Source: Candidatus Cottocaccamicrobium excrementipullorum (lineage in GTDB: Bacteria > Bacillota > Clostridia > Lachnospirales > Lachnospiraceae). Taken from it: a stretch of DNA of 64,000 bases. Positions 21,388 through 31,268 of this stretch are shown here, piece after piece. How positions within the stretch are numbered: position 1 is the first letter of the stretch; every line of letters begins with the position of its first letter. The translations under genes were made by a program, and so were the position numbers. Below the pieces are notes generated by a model. The model ran no database searches and was not told where the DNA came from. It saw only the letters and a program-made list of their open reading frames with translations. The DNA lies in contig DVFL01000015.1 of NCBI GenBank assembly GCA_018713255.1, positions 121,651-185,650 of the forward strand, in the 5' to 3' direction.

Positions 21388-23239
21388 AGCAGACACCTCC
21401 TCCAAATTTCATGGCGCCGCATCCTGCGCATTGTCTGCGGCAGTTGGGCGTCACCTTCTCCTTGACGGCGTTTTGCCATTCCCGCTTTAAGAATTCCTTG
21501 GACACTCCCGCGTCAATAAAATCCCAGGGGAAGATTTCATCCAGACTTCGCTCTCTGGTGGTATAAAAATCCACGGAAACGCCGCAGGTTTCGAAGGCCT
21601 TCATCCAGATCTCATTGTCAAAGTATTCAGACCAGGAATCAAACAAAGCTCCATTGCGGTAAGCTTCTTCAATAACCGCGCCTACTTTCCGGTCTCCTCT
21701 GGCCAGTACGCCCTCCAGCACGGTAAGTTCTGCCTCGTGCCAGTTATATTTTAAACTTTTGTAGTTTAACATTTCCCGGAATTTTTGCCGGACAATATTG
21801 GCTCTTTGGATAAACTCATCTTTTGTGCACATCACCGCCCACTGGAAAGGCGTGAAGGGCTTAGGCACGAAGAAGGAAGAGCTGGCGACCACCTGAACTT
21901 TGCCGTGACGCTGCTCTTTCGGCACGGTATCATAATAAGTTTCTGCAACTTTTTCGGAAAGAAGGGCGATTCCTTCCATATCTTCCACTGTTTCTGTGGG
22001 AAGACCAAGCATAAAATACAGTTTAACCCGGTTCCATCCGCCTTTAAATGCCTGAGCCGCCCCTGTAAGGATCTCTTCTTCGGTGAGTCCTTTATTAATT
22101 ACATCGCGGAGACGCTGAGAACCAGCTTCCGGAGCGAAGGTCAGACTGCTTTTCTTTACGTCCTGCACCTGGCTCATCACATCCAGAGAAAAGGCATCGA
22201 TTCGAAGGGAGGGAAGGGAAATATTGACTCCCTGGCCTTTAAATTCATCGATGAGAAAATGAATCAGTTCTTCCAGCTGGCTGTAGTCGCTGGAACTAAG
22301 GGAGCTTAAGGAAATTTCCTCGTGTCCGGTGGAGGTAAGCATAGAAAGAGCATGCTGCTTAAGGTACTCCAGACCTCTTTCCCGCAGAGGACGGTATACG
22401 TTCCCCGCCTGACAGAACCGGCATCCCCGAATACATCCCCGCATAATCTCCAATACCACTCTGTCCTGAGTGACTTTCAGATAAGGAACCAGCGGTTTCT
22501 CCAGGTAAGGCACATGATCCATATCCATTACCAGCTCTTTGGTGATAACGGAAGGCGCATGAGGATTATTGGGAAGGAAGCTTTTAATGGTGCCGTCTTC
22601 ATGATAGGCTGCATCATAAAATCCAGGAACGTAAATCCCAGGAATCTGAGCTGCCATTTCCAGAAAGTCTTTTCTGGATCCGCCCGCCCGTTTATTTTCC
22701 AGATACCGGTCAAAAAGACGGTCATAAACCGTCTCTCCTTCACCGATATAAAACAAATCAAAAAATTCCGCCAGAGGCTCTGGGTTATAGGCGCAGGGGC
22801 CGCCGCCGATAACCAGAGGACAGTCTTCGCCGCGGTCAGCTGCATGAAGAGGAATCTGTGACAGATCAAGAATCTGCAGAACGTTGGTGTAGCTCATCTC
22901 ATACTGAAGGGTGATGCCGAGAAAATCAAACTCTTTTACCGGATCCTGAGATTCCAGGGCAAAGAGGGGAATATTCTTTTCTCGCATGATCTGATCTAAG
23001 TCCGTCCAGGGAGAATAAACCCGTTCACAGTATACATCGTCTCTTCGGTTAAACATATCATAGAGAATCTGAATTCCAAGATGGGACATTCCAATGTCGT
23101 AGAGGTCAGGAAAACAGATGGCAAAACGAAGATCCACTTTTTTGGGATCCTTAATCACCTCGTTAATTTCGCCGCCGATATAGCGGGCTGGCTGCTGAAT
23201 ACTCAGCAGAATTTCATCGCTTAATGCTAATTTTTTCAT
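21371..23239 (-). CDS. TIGR03960 B12-binding-like radical SAM protein
   Basis: This 622-residue enzyme has a cobalamin-binding-like N-terminal domain (FAICFPDLYDIGMSHLGIQILYDM, then VIGGGPCAYNPEPLA and FYIGEGE). A radical-SAM core follows with the Cys triplet EIMRGCIRGCRFCQAG (about 255-270). The C-terminus is Cys-rich (CRRQCAGCGAM), probably a further metal site. First gene of the leftward operon with its TIGR03936 partner and the RNase. Substrate unknown. Confidence 0.9.
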   Translation of the reverse strand: MKKLALSDEILLSIQQPARYIGGEINEVIKDPKKVDLRFAICFPDLYDIGMSHLGIQILYDMFNRRDDVYCERVYSPWTDLDQIMREKNIPLFALESQDPVKEFDFLGITLQYEMSYTNVLQILDLSQIPLHAADRGEDCPLVIGGGPCAYNPEPLAEFFDLFYIGEGETVYDRLFDRYLENKRAGGSRKDFLEMAAQIPGIYVPGFYDAAYHEDGTIKSFLPNNPHAPSVITKELVMDMDHVPYLEKPLVPYLKVTQDRVVLEIMRGCIRGCRFCQAGNVYRPLRERGLEYLKQHALSMLTSTGHEEISLSSLSSSDYSQLEELIHFLIDEFKGQGVNISLPSLRIDAFSLDVMSQVQDVKKSSLTFAPEAGSQRLRDVINKGLTEEEILTGAAQAFKGGWNRVKLYFMLGLPTETVEDMEGIALLSEKVAETYYDTVPKEQRHGKVQVVASSSFFVPKPFTPFQWAVMCTKDEFIQRANIVRQKFREMLNYKSLKYNWHEAELTVLEGVLARGDRKVGAVIEEAYRNGALFDSWSEYFDNEIWMKAFETCGVSVDFYTTRERSLDEIFPWDFIDAGVSKEFLKREWQNAVKEKVTPNCRRQCAGCGAMKFGGGVCFEGKN

Positions 23240-23415
23240 CTCAAAAACACCTTAATTTAATGTAATGAAGTTGCGTCAAAAGGTCTTTTGTCCCTTATGA
23301 TACCGGCTTGTTCCGTGCTTCGCACTCCCACAAGCCTCAAAAACATTTATAATCCGCCCATTTTTCCTGCTTAAGTGCTTTTACAGGAACAGGAGAAAAT
23401 GGATAATCCGTTTAA

Positions 23416-23444
23416 ATTGTACTATAGGATGATTGTTCTGTCAA
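23416..23444 (-). promoter_or_regulatory. Promoter of the radical-SAM/RNase operon
   Basis: On the minus strand TTGACA (23444-23439), 17-base spacer, TACAAT (23421-23416). The implied leader to the start at 23239 is about 170 bases. It contains a stem-loop, GGCTTGT pairing with ACAAGCC around an inner GTGC/GCAC, at about 23302-23334. I see no known riboswitch in it. Confidence 0.8.
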
Positions 23445-23472
23445 AGCGATATTTGTGTACTATTTTTGTCCG

Positions 23473-23506
23473 TAAAGCCGCCCGAAACAGCATACAGGCG
23501 GCTTTA
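23473..23506 (-). terminator. Terminator after the PII/DUF1538 operon
   Basis: TAAAGCCGCC (23473-23482) and GGCGGCTTTA (23497-23506) form a perfect 10-bp stem just past the PII-like gene; T run is short. Confidence 0.65.
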
Positions 23507-23519
23507 TCCAGCTCGACGA

Positions 23520-24221
23520 TCACGTTTCCAGCCCTAATGCGTCTTCAATGGGAATAGACAGAACAAGTCCATGGGCCGGAGAACAAAGGCCGTGGGTTTT
23601 GCTGATTGTTCCCATGACTTCTTTTTTAATGGATTTGGGAACAATAATCAAGACAATCTCCTGCTCTTCCTGAAGAGAAATTCCCCAGAATTTCATGGCG
23701 GAATCCAGGCCGCGGCGGCGGCCGCGGATGATAGTGCCGCCTTTCGCTCCGGCTTCTTTAGCGGTATCAATTACGTCATCGCTGAATCCTTGATTAACGG
23801 TAACAATGATCATGGAAAAGCCGCTTCCTTCTGCCATTTTGCATCCCTCCTGTTTAGTTGTATTGTGTGGCTGCTGCGGATATTGGGCGTTCATTAATTT
23901 AGCCAGATTCATCTGGATGCCGGTAAGAGGAATGCTTACGGCAATTCCCTTTCCCCTGCGCTTCAGATGAAGGCTCTCATTCATTTTATGGAATAAAACG
24001 GGAACTGCAGATTTGGGAAGAATCCACATGGTTAAAATCCGGTCAGATTCTCCCAGACCGCAAATTCTCAAAATCTCAGAATTTGCAGTGCCCTGCCCAT
24101 GAAACTGAAAGCGCAGGGGAATATGTGCTTCTTCCAGCAAGGTATACAGGGTTTTTTCTGCTTTTGTGTCTGTGACCGATAAAATCAAACGGGGAGCTGC
24201 ACTTTTTAACTCTTCCTGCAT
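23520..24221 (-). CDS. PII-like signalling protein (tandem domain)
   Basis: The C-terminal half (from about residue 128, FSMIIVTVNQGFSDDVIDTAKEAGAKGGTIIRGRRRG...) has the ferredoxin-like fold pattern of PII proteins, with the loop residues KGGTIIRGRR. The N-terminal half (about 1-115) appears to be a diverged second copy. PII relatives bind nucleotides and switch membrane transporters. It is 2 bp downstream of two DUF1538 membrane-protein genes, so it probably regulates them. The ligand and transported substrate are unknown. Confidence 0.82.
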   Translation of the reverse strand: MQEELKSAAPRLILSVTDTKAEKTLYTLLEEAHIPLRFQFHGQGTANSEILRICGLGESDRILTMWILPKSAVPVLFHKMNESLHLKRRGKGIAVSIPLTGIQMNLAKLMNAQYPQQPHNTTKQEGCKMAEGSGFSMIIVTVNQGFSDDVIDTAKEAGAKGGTIIRGRRRGLDSAMKFWGISLQEEQEIVLIIVPKSIKKEVMGTISKTHGLCSPAHGLVLSIPIEDALGLET

Positions 24222-24223
24222 AG

Positions 24224-25018
24224 TTATTCCTCCTCAAGTTCAAGGATTTCGTCATCCTGGCTGATGGATGCAGCCGGTTTTCTCTGTTCCTGCTGCTTAA
24301 GTTTAAGCTGATAAATAAAGCCCATGAGCTGGATTGCGATCAGCGGCGCCAGCGCTACTAATGCTACCACGCCGAAGGCATCGGTAACTACATTTCCTCC
24401 TACAGAGGCACATGCTCCCATGGCAAGAGGAAGCAGAAAAGTAGAGGTCATTGGACCACTGGCTACGCCGCCGGAGTCAAAGGCAATACCAACAAAAATC
24501 GGCGGAACCAGCCGGGTTAGAATCAGGGCCAGCAGATAACCGGGGATAATAATCCAGTAAATATTGATTCCCGTAAGCACCCGTATCTGAGAGAGGGCTA
24601 TGGCGGCGGCTACACCAATGGACATGCAGTTGTTCATTACTTTGTTGGAAATGGTGCCGTTGGTAATCGATTCCACCTGATGATTTAAAAGCTGAACAGC
24701 CGGCTCTGCTTTAACAATATAATAACCGATGAGCATGCCGATGGGAATCAGAAGCCATTTAAGAGGACTGGAAGCGATCTCTGATCCCAAAATGCTTCCC
24801 ACTGGAGCAAATCCCACATTTACCCCTGTGAGGAATAACATTAATCCAATCAAAGTGTAAATTAACCCTACAATCATTCGAATCATCTGATGCAGGTGAT
24901 AACGGCGGGTCAACAGCTGAAAGAGAAGAAATACCCCAGTAACCGGAAGCATAGAAACAACCACTTCTCTTGCATAATGGGGAAATTCATGGGCAAATTC
25001 TACCGCCACATCCCGCAT
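24224..25018 (-). CDS. DUF1538 membrane protein (second of pair)
   Basis: This 264-residue polytopic protein has the family's repeated glycine-rich segments (GVNVGFAPVGSILGSEIAS and FVGIAFDSGGVASGPMTSTFLLPLAMGACASVGGNVVTDAFGVVALVALAPLIAIQ). The FDSGGV-GPMT motif is shared with the neighbouring gene, so the two are paralogues probably forming one transporter. The C-terminus is an acidic cytoplasmic tail (ISQDDEILELEEE). Substrate unknown. Confidence 0.85.
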   Translation of the reverse strand: MRDVAVEFAHEFPHYAREVVVSMLPVTGVFLLFQLLTRRYHLHQMIRMIVGLIYTLIGLMLFLTGVNVGFAPVGSILGSEIASSPLKWLLIPIGMLIGYYIVKAEPAVQLLNHQVESITNGTISNKVMNNCMSIGVAAAIALSQIRVLTGINIYWIIIPGYLLALILTRLVPPIFVGIAFDSGGVASGPMTSTFLLPLAMGACASVGGNVVTDAFGVVALVALAPLIAIQLMGFIYQLKLKQQEQRKPAASISQDDEILELEEE

Positions 25019-25027
25019 CGTTGCGAC

Positions 25028-25810
25028 TTAAGGAATTTCCACAGCGGTATAAGCTGCATTTGAAGGGTGATAAAAAATGCCCAGAAGAAGAACCATCATA
25101 ATCGGGCCTACGCTGCACATCGCCACCAGGCCGAAACTGTCGCTGGATCCGTCTTTGTCGCTTCGGGCGGCAGAAAGACCTACGCCCAGGGCCATAATAA
25201 ATGGAACCGTCATGGGACCGGTGGTAACGCCGCCGGAGTCAAAGGCAACTGCCGTAAAAGATGAAGGGGCAAAAAAGGACAAGAGAAACAGCAGAATGTA
25301 TAAGATTGTCAGAATCTTTGCCAGGCTGATCTGGAAGAGAATTCGCAGAACAGCCGCCGCCAGAAATATTCCAACGCCCAATGCCACCGTCCAGATTAAA
25401 ACCATATTGGGAATAGATTCCACTTGGTTAGCCAATACCTGGAGATCTGGTTCTGCAATGGTAATCATTACGCCCATAAAGAAACAGATGGGAACAATCG
25501 TATACAGCCGTTTGCTCTTGAAAATTTGTCCGCCAATTCCTTCTCCTAAAGGCGTCATGGCCACTTCTGCGCCAAGCTGAAAAAATCCCATGCCCACAAT
25601 CAGCAGAACTGCTCCGGTCATAAACAGGGCAATGGTGCCGATTTCCAGAGGAACAATAAAAATGCTCAGCATCAGGACGATAATCGTAATGGGGATCACT
25701 GCAGTGATCGATTCCCTTGTCTTTTCTTTTAATTTTTCATTTCGTAAAATATTTTTTAATCCATTTTTCAAAACCGCATCACAAATTCCTTCTTTCTCTT
25801 CAATGGTCAA
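25028..25810 (-). CDS. DUF1538 membrane protein (first of pair)
   Basis: This 260-residue polytopic protein parallels its neighbour: GAEVAMTPLGEGIGGQIF and FTAVAFDSGGVTTGPMTVPFIMALGVGLSA. The start is uncertain: TTG 25810 opens the frame, without a clear ribosome binding site, and a start some residues further in is possible. First gene of the DUF1538-DUF1538-PII unit. Confidence 0.82.
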   Translation of the reverse strand: MTIEEKEGICDAVLKNGLKNILRNEKLKEKTRESITAVIPITIIVLMLSIFIVPLEIGTIALFMTGAVLLIVGMGFFQLGAEVAMTPLGEGIGGQIFKSKRLYTIVPICFFMGVMITIAEPDLQVLANQVESIPNMVLIWTVALGVGIFLAAAVLRILFQISLAKILTILYILLFLLSFFAPSSFTAVAFDSGGVTTGPMTVPFIMALGVGLSAARSDKDGSSDSFGLVAMCSVGPIMMVLLLGIFYHPSNAAYTAVEIP

Positions 25811-25813
25811 GTG

Positions 25814-25856
25814 ATAAAAAATCCTGCTTTTCGATTTGCAGAAGGAAAAGCAGGAT
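25814..25856 (-). terminator. Terminator after aroK
   Basis: ATCCTGCTTTTC (25821-25832) pairs perfectly with GAAAAGCAGGAT (25845-25856); on the minus strand the stem is followed by six T. It separates aroK from the DUF1538 operon. Confidence 0.88.
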
Positions 25857-25871
25857 AATCTTGAACAGTCC

Positions 25872-26393
25872 TTAGGCCAATGCTTTATCTAAATTTGAAA
25901 TAATTTCCTTACTTATTTCCTCTGGACTTTTCTGATCTGTGGAAATAGTAAGGTCGGCGGCTCCTTCATAAAATGGACGCCGTTTTTCCATCAGACTGCT
26001 GATGTATTCTACGTTCATATTTCCATTTAGGACAGGGCGCTCCTGGCTGTCCTTTACTCGAAGATAGATTGTTTCCGGGGATGCCGTAAGCAGAACGATC
26101 TTCCCATTTTTTTTCATCAGGGTTACGTTTTCTTCACGCATGACGGCGCCGCCTCCGCAGGAGACGACCGCCGGGGATTCCTGGGAAAGGGAGGCCAGAA
26201 GTTTTGTCTCCGCCTGACGGAAATACTCCTCGCCTTTTTCTGCGAAAATCTGGGCAATGGGCATTCCTTCTTTTTGAACAATTTCCTGATCCATCTCGAT
26301 TAAATTCATGTTAAGCATCTCTTTAAGGCAGCCGGCAATGGTGCTTTTTCCGGCGCCCATAAATCCAATGAGAAAAATATGGTGGCTGATCAT
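25872..26393 (-). CDS. aroK: Shikimate kinase
   Basis: Phosphorylates shikimate at the 3-hydroxyl with ATP. Walker A GFMGAGKST, the DQE acidic motif (EMDQEI), FRQAE and the CGGGAV loop are all present in 173 residues, the usual length. Its start overlaps the end of aroE by 4 bases, so the two shikimate-pathway steps are translationally coupled. Confidence 0.94.
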   Translation of the reverse strand: MISHHIFLIGFMGAGKSTIAGCLKEMLNMNLIEMDQEIVQKEGMPIAQIFAEKGEEYFRQAETKLLASLSQESPAVVSCGGGAVMREENVTLMKKNGKIVLLTASPETIYLRVKDSQERPVLNGNMNVEYISSLMEKRRPFYEGAADLTISTDQKSPEEISKEIISNLDKALA

Positions 26394-27259
26394 GAGAAGA
26401 ATTTCTCCTTTACTTCTTTGACCGGCATTTCCTGACCGGTATACAGTTTAAATGCAGCGGCTCCTTGCCATAACAGCATCCCTTTGCCGCCGATGCACAG
26501 GCATCCGGCTTCTTTTGCTTCCCGCAGAAGTTTCGTTTCTTCTGGGTTATAGACGGCATCTGCCACCACAAGACCAGGATAAAAGGCTGAAGTATCCTTT
26601 ACTACCGACTCATTGTCCATTGGCTTCATTCCCACAATCGTAGCGTTGGCAAAGATCTCGCTGGAGCGGATCTCCTCCGTCATTTTTGGGGTATCGGCAA
26701 TATCATAGACCTGGACTTTGCAGCCGGGAACGGATGACCGGATTTTTTCTGCGGTCTCAAGGCTGCGGCTGAAGAACTGATCCTTCATGTTAAAGATACT
26801 GATTTCTCTGGCACCGTCTAAAGCGTATTGAACTTGAATCGCTGTGGCAGCTCCGCCGCCTCCGGCTATTGTGATTTTCTTTCCCTTTACCGAAATACCG
26901 TGGTCTTTTAGGTTATGGACAAAGCCCTCTCCGTCCGTCATGTAGCCGGTGAGTATTCCGTCATCGTTTACAATCGTATTGACTGCGCCGATTATCCGCG
27001 CCGCCGGAGATAGCTGATCCATATATTTTACCGCCTCGTTTTTGCAGGGCATGGTAACATTCATTCCCCGCATCCGAAACGTTTTCATGGCGGCGATGGC
27101 ATCCTTAACCTGGTCCTGTTTGATGTCAAAGGCCACATACACATAATCCAGGCCAAGACGGGCAAAACTATAATTATACATGGCCGGAGAGCCAGAATGG
27201 CCTACCGGAGAGCCGATCAGGCCAAGAAGGCCTGTGCGGCCGGAAATTCGATTTTCCAT
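26390..27259 (-). CDS. aroE: Shikimate dehydrogenase
   Basis: Reduces 3-dehydroshikimate to shikimate with NADPH. GSPVGHSGSPAMYN (substrate-binding serines), NVTMPCK with the catalytic Lys, GAVNTIV, the nucleotide-binding IAGGGGAATA and the C-terminal GKGMLLWQGAAAF are visible in 289 residues. Lies between pepT and aroK in a leftward run. Confidence 0.94.
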   Translation of the reverse strand: MENRISGRTGLLGLIGSPVGHSGSPAMYNYSFARLGLDYVYVAFDIKQDQVKDAIAAMKTFRMRGMNVTMPCKNEAVKYMDQLSPAARIIGAVNTIVNDDGILTGYMTDGEGFVHNLKDHGISVKGKKITIAGGGGAATAIQVQYALDGAREISIFNMKDQFFSRSLETAEKIRSSVPGCKVQVYDIADTPKMTEEIRSSEIFANATIVGMKPMDNESVVKDTSAFYPGLVVADAVYNPEETKLLREAKEAGCLCIGGKGMLLWQGAAAFKLYTGQEMPVKEVKEKFFS

Positions 27260-27274
27260 GATTATCCTCCTGTA

Positions 27275-28501
27275 TTAAAGCTGCTGAAATTTATTAACCA
27301 GCGTAATGAGCAGTTCTGTCACTTTTTCCATGGACTGAATGGAAATGTATTCATATTTTCCATGGAAATTATGGCCGCCAGTACAGAGATTAGGGCAGGG
27401 AAGACCCATATAAGATAATCTTGCCCCGTCTGTGCCGCCTCGGATGGGGCAGATCTTAGGCTCGATGGAAAGCTCTGTCATGGCTTCCTTGGCCAGGTCG
27501 ATGAGATACATGAAAGGCTGAATTTTTTCTTTCATGTTGTAATAAGAATCTTTGACCTGCACTTCGATGGTTCCCGTCCCGTATTTCTTGTTGAGAAAAT
27601 CCGCCGCTGCCTGAAAAAGCTCTTTTTTCTGCTGGAATTTTTCCTGATCATGGTCTCGGATAATGTAATCCATGCAGGCTTTTTCCACATCTCCGGATAT
27701 TTGGTCTAAATGGAAAAAGCCTTCATATCCTTCGGTATACATAGGGTTTTCAAAAACAGGAAGCAGGGACTGGAATTCCATAGCCATAAGAATGGCATTT
27801 TTCATCTTGCCCTTAGATGAGCCTGGATGTATGCTGCAGCCGTTGACCACTACTTTTGCTCCTGCAGCATTAAAATTTTCGTATTCCAGCTCCCCTAAGG
27901 CGCCTCCGTCTACAGTATAGGCAACATCTGCTCCGAAGGCAGCTACATCGAAGCCGTCAGCTCCTCTTCCCACTTCTTCGTCCGGGGTAAATCCAATGCG
28001 GATCTCCCCATGGGGAATTTCAGGATGGCTTAAAAAGTATCTGGCCATAGCCATGATTTCTGCTACTCCTGCTTTATCATCGGCGCCAAGAAGGGTGGTT
28101 CCATCGGTGGTAATCAGATCCTGTCCCAGATAATCTAAAAGCTCTGGAAACTCAGCAGGGTCTAAAACTACCTGTAATTCTTCATTCAGAACAATCGGTT
28201 TTCCATCGTATTGTTTAATAATCTTTGGATTTACGCCGCAGCCGGAAAATGCCGGGGCCGTATCCATATGAGAAATAAAGCCGAGAACCGGAACTTTGCG
28301 GTCTGTGGTTGCCGGAATGGAAGCCATAAGGTAGCACTGATCATTCAGAGTCACATGGCTGGCGCCCATTTCCTTTAATTCTTTTTCCAGAAGCTTAGCC
28401 AGTGCGAACTGTTTTTCCGTACTTGGCTGCTGTTTTTGGTCTTCTTTTGACTGAGTGTCATAAGCGATATATCGTAAAAAATTGTCAAGGGTTACGGACA
28501 T
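27275..28501 (-). CDS. pepT: Peptidase T (aminotripeptidase)
   Basis: M20-family zinc aminopeptidase that removes N-terminal residues from tripeptides. Metal and catalytic motifs: [48 protein letters not shown] and, near the C-terminus, [18 protein letters not shown]. At 408 residues it has standard length. Gap of 15 bp to aroE suggests cotranscription, though there is no pathway link. Confidence 0.94.
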   Translation of the reverse strand: MSVTLDNFLRYIAYDTQSKEDQKQQPSTEKQFALAKLLEKELKEMGASHVTLNDQCYLMASIPATTDRKVPVLGFISHMDTAPAFSGCGVNPKIIKQYDGKPIVLNEELQVVLDPAEFPELLDYLGQDLITTDGTTLLGADDKAGVAEIMAMARYFLSHPEIPHGEIRIGFTPDEEVGRGADGFDVAAFGADVAYTVDGGALGELEYENFNAAGAKVVVNGCSIHPGSSKGKMKNAILMAMEFQSLLPVFENPMYTEGYEGFFHLDQISGDVEKACMDYIIRDHDQEKFQQKKELFQAAADFLNKKYGTGTIEVQVKDSYYNMKEKIQPFMYLIDLAKEAMTELSIEPKICPIRGGTDGARLSYMGLPCPNLCTGGHNFHGKYEYISIQSMEKVTELLITLVNKFQQL

Positions 28502-28572
28502 GGTTTATTTGCTCCTTTTTAATTTTTGTCATTAGTTAACATAAATATTTTATGTCAACTAATAGCGGCGAT

Positions 28573-29871
28573 TTAACGATTTGCCAGCTCGCCGGTAATA
28601 TCTTCCCAAGTAACGCCTTTCTCCGCCATGAGAACCATAACATGGTAGAGGAAATCGGAAATTTCATATTTGATTTCTTCCGGGTCAGGATTTTTTGCTG
28701 CAATAATGATCTCAGCAGCCTCCTCCCCGCATTTTTTCAGAATTTTATCGATTCCTTTATCAAAGAGGTAATTGGTATAAGACCCCTCCTTGGGATGGGC
28801 TTTTCTGTCCAGAATCACCTGGTATACCTCTTCAAATACTTTCAGGGGATTAGTCTCTTTTACATCCTTTTTCTGCGCTAAGGTTCGGTAAAAACAGGAG
28901 GAATTACCTGTGTGGCAGGCTGCCCCGATCTGGTGAACTTTGGCCAGTATGGTGTCGTTATCGCAGTCAATGGACAGCGATTTCACGTACTGGTAATGTC
29001 CAGAAGTCTCTCCTTTCAGCCAGAGGCTTTGCCGGCTGCGGCTGAAGTAAGTCATCATTCCTCTTTCCAGAGTAAGACGGAAGGCTTCTTCATTCATGTA
29101 AGCTAACATCAGAACTTCTCCAGTTTTGTAATCCTGCACAATAACTGGAAGAAGGCCATCTCCATTAAGGCGGAACTGGCTCCACTCCATGGTGCTTTCC
29201 AGGGTCTCCATGGGAATCCCTTCTTCTTTCAGTTCTTTTTTCAGAGGCATCAAAGAGTTCTCAGGATCTGCGGGGAAAATAACGCCGCAGACAGCGCTGA
29301 GAGAAAGAAACTGGCTGGCCCAGCCTTGATTGGCGGCCGGAAGGGTAAGAAAAACGGGGAATTCTCCTGACATTATCTTCTCTTTGGCTTCTTCCAGCTC
29401 TTCTGCAGTTTGAATCATGCCCAGAATCAAACGGGAAGCTCCCAGCTGAATGTACTCTTCCGCCCGGCTTAAATAAGCTGTATCCGGCAGATAAGCGTAA
29501 ATTTTCTCACTTCCAAACCGACTTGCAGCTTCTTTCAGCAGGTCTACGTTTTCCTGGGATCCTGCGTCTAAAAAAACAGCTTTAGCACCGGCATACAGAT
29601 ATTTTTTAACATCTTCCAATCGTTTTACTCGTCCGCCGGCAATCACCGGAGTATCCACCTGCCTTGCGATCTCTTTGATCAGACCGATGGTATGTTCATG
29701 ATCCTCGTCAGACTGGGAGCGGTCAAAGAAGAACAGCTGATCTCCTCCTTGATCTCCTAAACGCCTGCAAAGCTGCACTGACGTCATGGTCTGGGATTGT
29801 TCTTGGCCTAGTGGATATATCTGCCCTTCCCGGCAGTCAAGACCTGGAATCAGTAATTTCATTTCGGTCAT
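28573..29871 (-). CDS. hisIE: HisF-like / HisI / HisE fusion
   Basis: This 432-residue protein has three parts. Residues about 4-190 resemble a HisF/HisA barrel ([49 protein letters not shown]), but the second catalytic aspartate region is not recognisable ([12 protein letters not shown]). Residues about 215-325 are HisI, phosphoribosyl-AMP cyclohydrolase ([47 protein letters not shown]). Residues about 340-430 are HisE, phosphoribosyl-ATP pyrophosphatase ([29 protein letters not shown]). It ends the his operon. The barrel domain may be structural or regulatory rather than a working HisF. Confidence 0.88.
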   Translation of the reverse strand: MTEMKLLIPGLDCREGQIYPLGQEQSQTMTSVQLCRRLGDQGGDQLFFFDRSQSDEDHEHTIGLIKEIARQVDTPVIAGGRVKRLEDVKKYLYAGAKAVFLDAGSQENVDLLKEAASRFGSEKIYAYLPDTAYLSRAEEYIQLGASRLILGMIQTAEELEEAKEKIMSGEFPVFLTLPAANQGWASQFLSLSAVCGVIFPADPENSLMPLKKELKEEGIPMETLESTMEWSQFRLNGDGLLPVIVQDYKTGEVLMLAYMNEEAFRLTLERGMMTYFSRSRQSLWLKGETSGHYQYVKSLSIDCDNDTILAKVHQIGAACHTGNSSCFYRTLAQKKDVKETNPLKVFEEVYQVILDRKAHPKEGSYTNYLFDKGIDKILKKCGEEAAEIIIAAKNPDPEEIKYEISDFLYHVMVLMAEKGVTWEDITGELANR

Positions 29872-29936
29872 GTGTTCCCCATTCCTTTCTCTAATGGTTT
29901 CCCTGGCGATTCAGGGTATTGCTTTCGGCACCGGAC

Positions 29937-30662
29937 TTAACCGGTGGTTTGGAACCGTGCTGCAGCTTCCTTTAAGCTTATCCGGTTCTCATACAAAGCT
30001 TTTCCAATAATGGCGCCCTGTATCCCTTCGTTAGCCAAGGCTTCCAAATCTTCCATAGAAGATACGCCGCCGGAAGCGATAATATCAAGGCCGGTGGCCT
30101 TGGTCAGGCGGCTGGTTGCTTCCACATTAGGTCCTGTCAGCATGCCGTCCCGGGAAATATCTGTGTATACAATGTGCTTTACTCCGTACTCCTTCATCGT
30201 TAAGGCTAAATCAGAAGCCATAAATTCACTGGTTTTTTCCCAGCCCTGGGTGGCAACTTTCCCATCTCTTGCATCAATTCCAGCAACAATGGCGCTGCTG
30301 CCGAATTCGTTTACCAGTTCCCCTAAAAATTCGGGATGTTCAGCTGCTTTTGTGCCTACAATTACACGGGTAATTCCCAGAGAAAGCATTCTTGCTGCAC
30401 TCTCTCTGGTGCGGATCCCGCCGCCGATCTGCACAGGAATAGAGACTGCTTTCAGGATTCGCTTAATCGCCTCCTCGTTAACGGAGTGACCGGCCAAGGC
30501 TCCGTCTAAGTCTACCAGATGGAGAAAGGTGGCTCCTTCCTCCTGCCAATGGGCAGCCATAGCTTCCGGAGCATCGGAATATACGGTAATATTTTTAAAT
30601 TCTCCTTGCCTTAACCGGACGCACTGTCCGTTTTTCATATCAATAGCCGGATACAGCTGCAT
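29937..30662 (-). CDS. hisA: ProFAR isomerase HisA
   Basis: TIM-barrel isomerase of histidine biosynthesis. It has the opening QLYPAIDMKNGQCVRLRQGEF (catalytic Asp), VQIGGGIRTRESA, and TDISRDGMLTGPN with the second catalytic Asp; 241 residues. Part of the leftward his operon between hisB and the hisIE fusion. Confidence 0.95.
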   Translation of the reverse strand: MQLYPAIDMKNGQCVRLRQGEFKNITVYSDAPEAMAAHWQEEGATFLHLVDLDGALAGHSVNEEAIKRILKAVSIPVQIGGGIRTRESAARMLSLGITRVIVGTKAAEHPEFLGELVNEFGSSAIVAGIDARDGKVATQGWEKTSEFMASDLALTMKEYGVKHIVYTDISRDGMLTGPNVEATSRLTKATGLDIIASGGVSSMEDLEALANEGIQGAIIGKALYENRISLKEAAARFQTTG

Positions 30663-30683
30663 AAATTTTCCTCCTTCAGCGAA

Positions 30684-31268
30684 TTATAAGCTTCCCTTGG
30701 TAGAAAGAACCCCACTGATCCGGGAATCTAAAGATACTGCCTTGTCCAGAGCCTTGGCGAAAGCCTTGAATCCACCTTCAATAATATGATGATTGTTGGT
30801 TCCTGAAAGCTGCTTGAGGTGAAGATTCATCTCAGCGCCATAGGAAACGGCATAAAAAAACTCGCGGATCATTTCCGTTTCCAGATCTCCTACAAATTCC
30901 CGGGTTAAATTCAGATCGTAAACCAGGTAAGGCCTTCCGCTCAGATCAAGGGAGCAGAGAAGAAGGGCTTCATCCATGGGAAGAATCACCGATCCGTAGC
31001 GGACAATCCCCTTCTTCTCTCCCACTGCTTCTTTAATGGCTTTTCCCAGCACGATTCCCGTATCTTCAATGGTGTGGTGCGTGTCGACATCAAGATCTCC
31101 CTCCACCCTTAAAGCCAGGTCGAAAAAGCCATGGCGGGCAAAGCTGTTCAGCATATGATCAAAGAAGCCGATGCCAGTGGAAATCTGCGCTTTGCCCTCG
31201 CCGTCTAAGTTAAGGGTAAGGGTTATTTTGGTTTCTTTTGTATTGCGGGTAATACTGGCCTGTCTCAT
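30684..31268 (-). CDS. hisB: Imidazoleglycerol-phosphate dehydratase
   Basis: This 194-residue monofunctional HisB has the duplicated metal motifs DTHHTIEDTGI and TNNHHIIEGGFKA and the GFFDHMLNSFARHG segment. There is no fused histidinol-phosphatase domain. It overlaps hisD by 4 bases. Confidence 0.95.
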   Translation of the reverse strand: MRQASITRNTKETKITLTLNLDGEGKAQISTGIGFFDHMLNSFARHGFFDLALRVEGDLDVDTHHTIEDTGIVLGKAIKEAVGEKKGIVRYGSVILPMDEALLLCSLDLSGRPYLVYDLNLTREFVGDLETEMIREFFYAVSYGAEMNLHLKQLSGTNNHHIIEGGFKAFAKALDKAVSLDSRISGVLSTKGSL

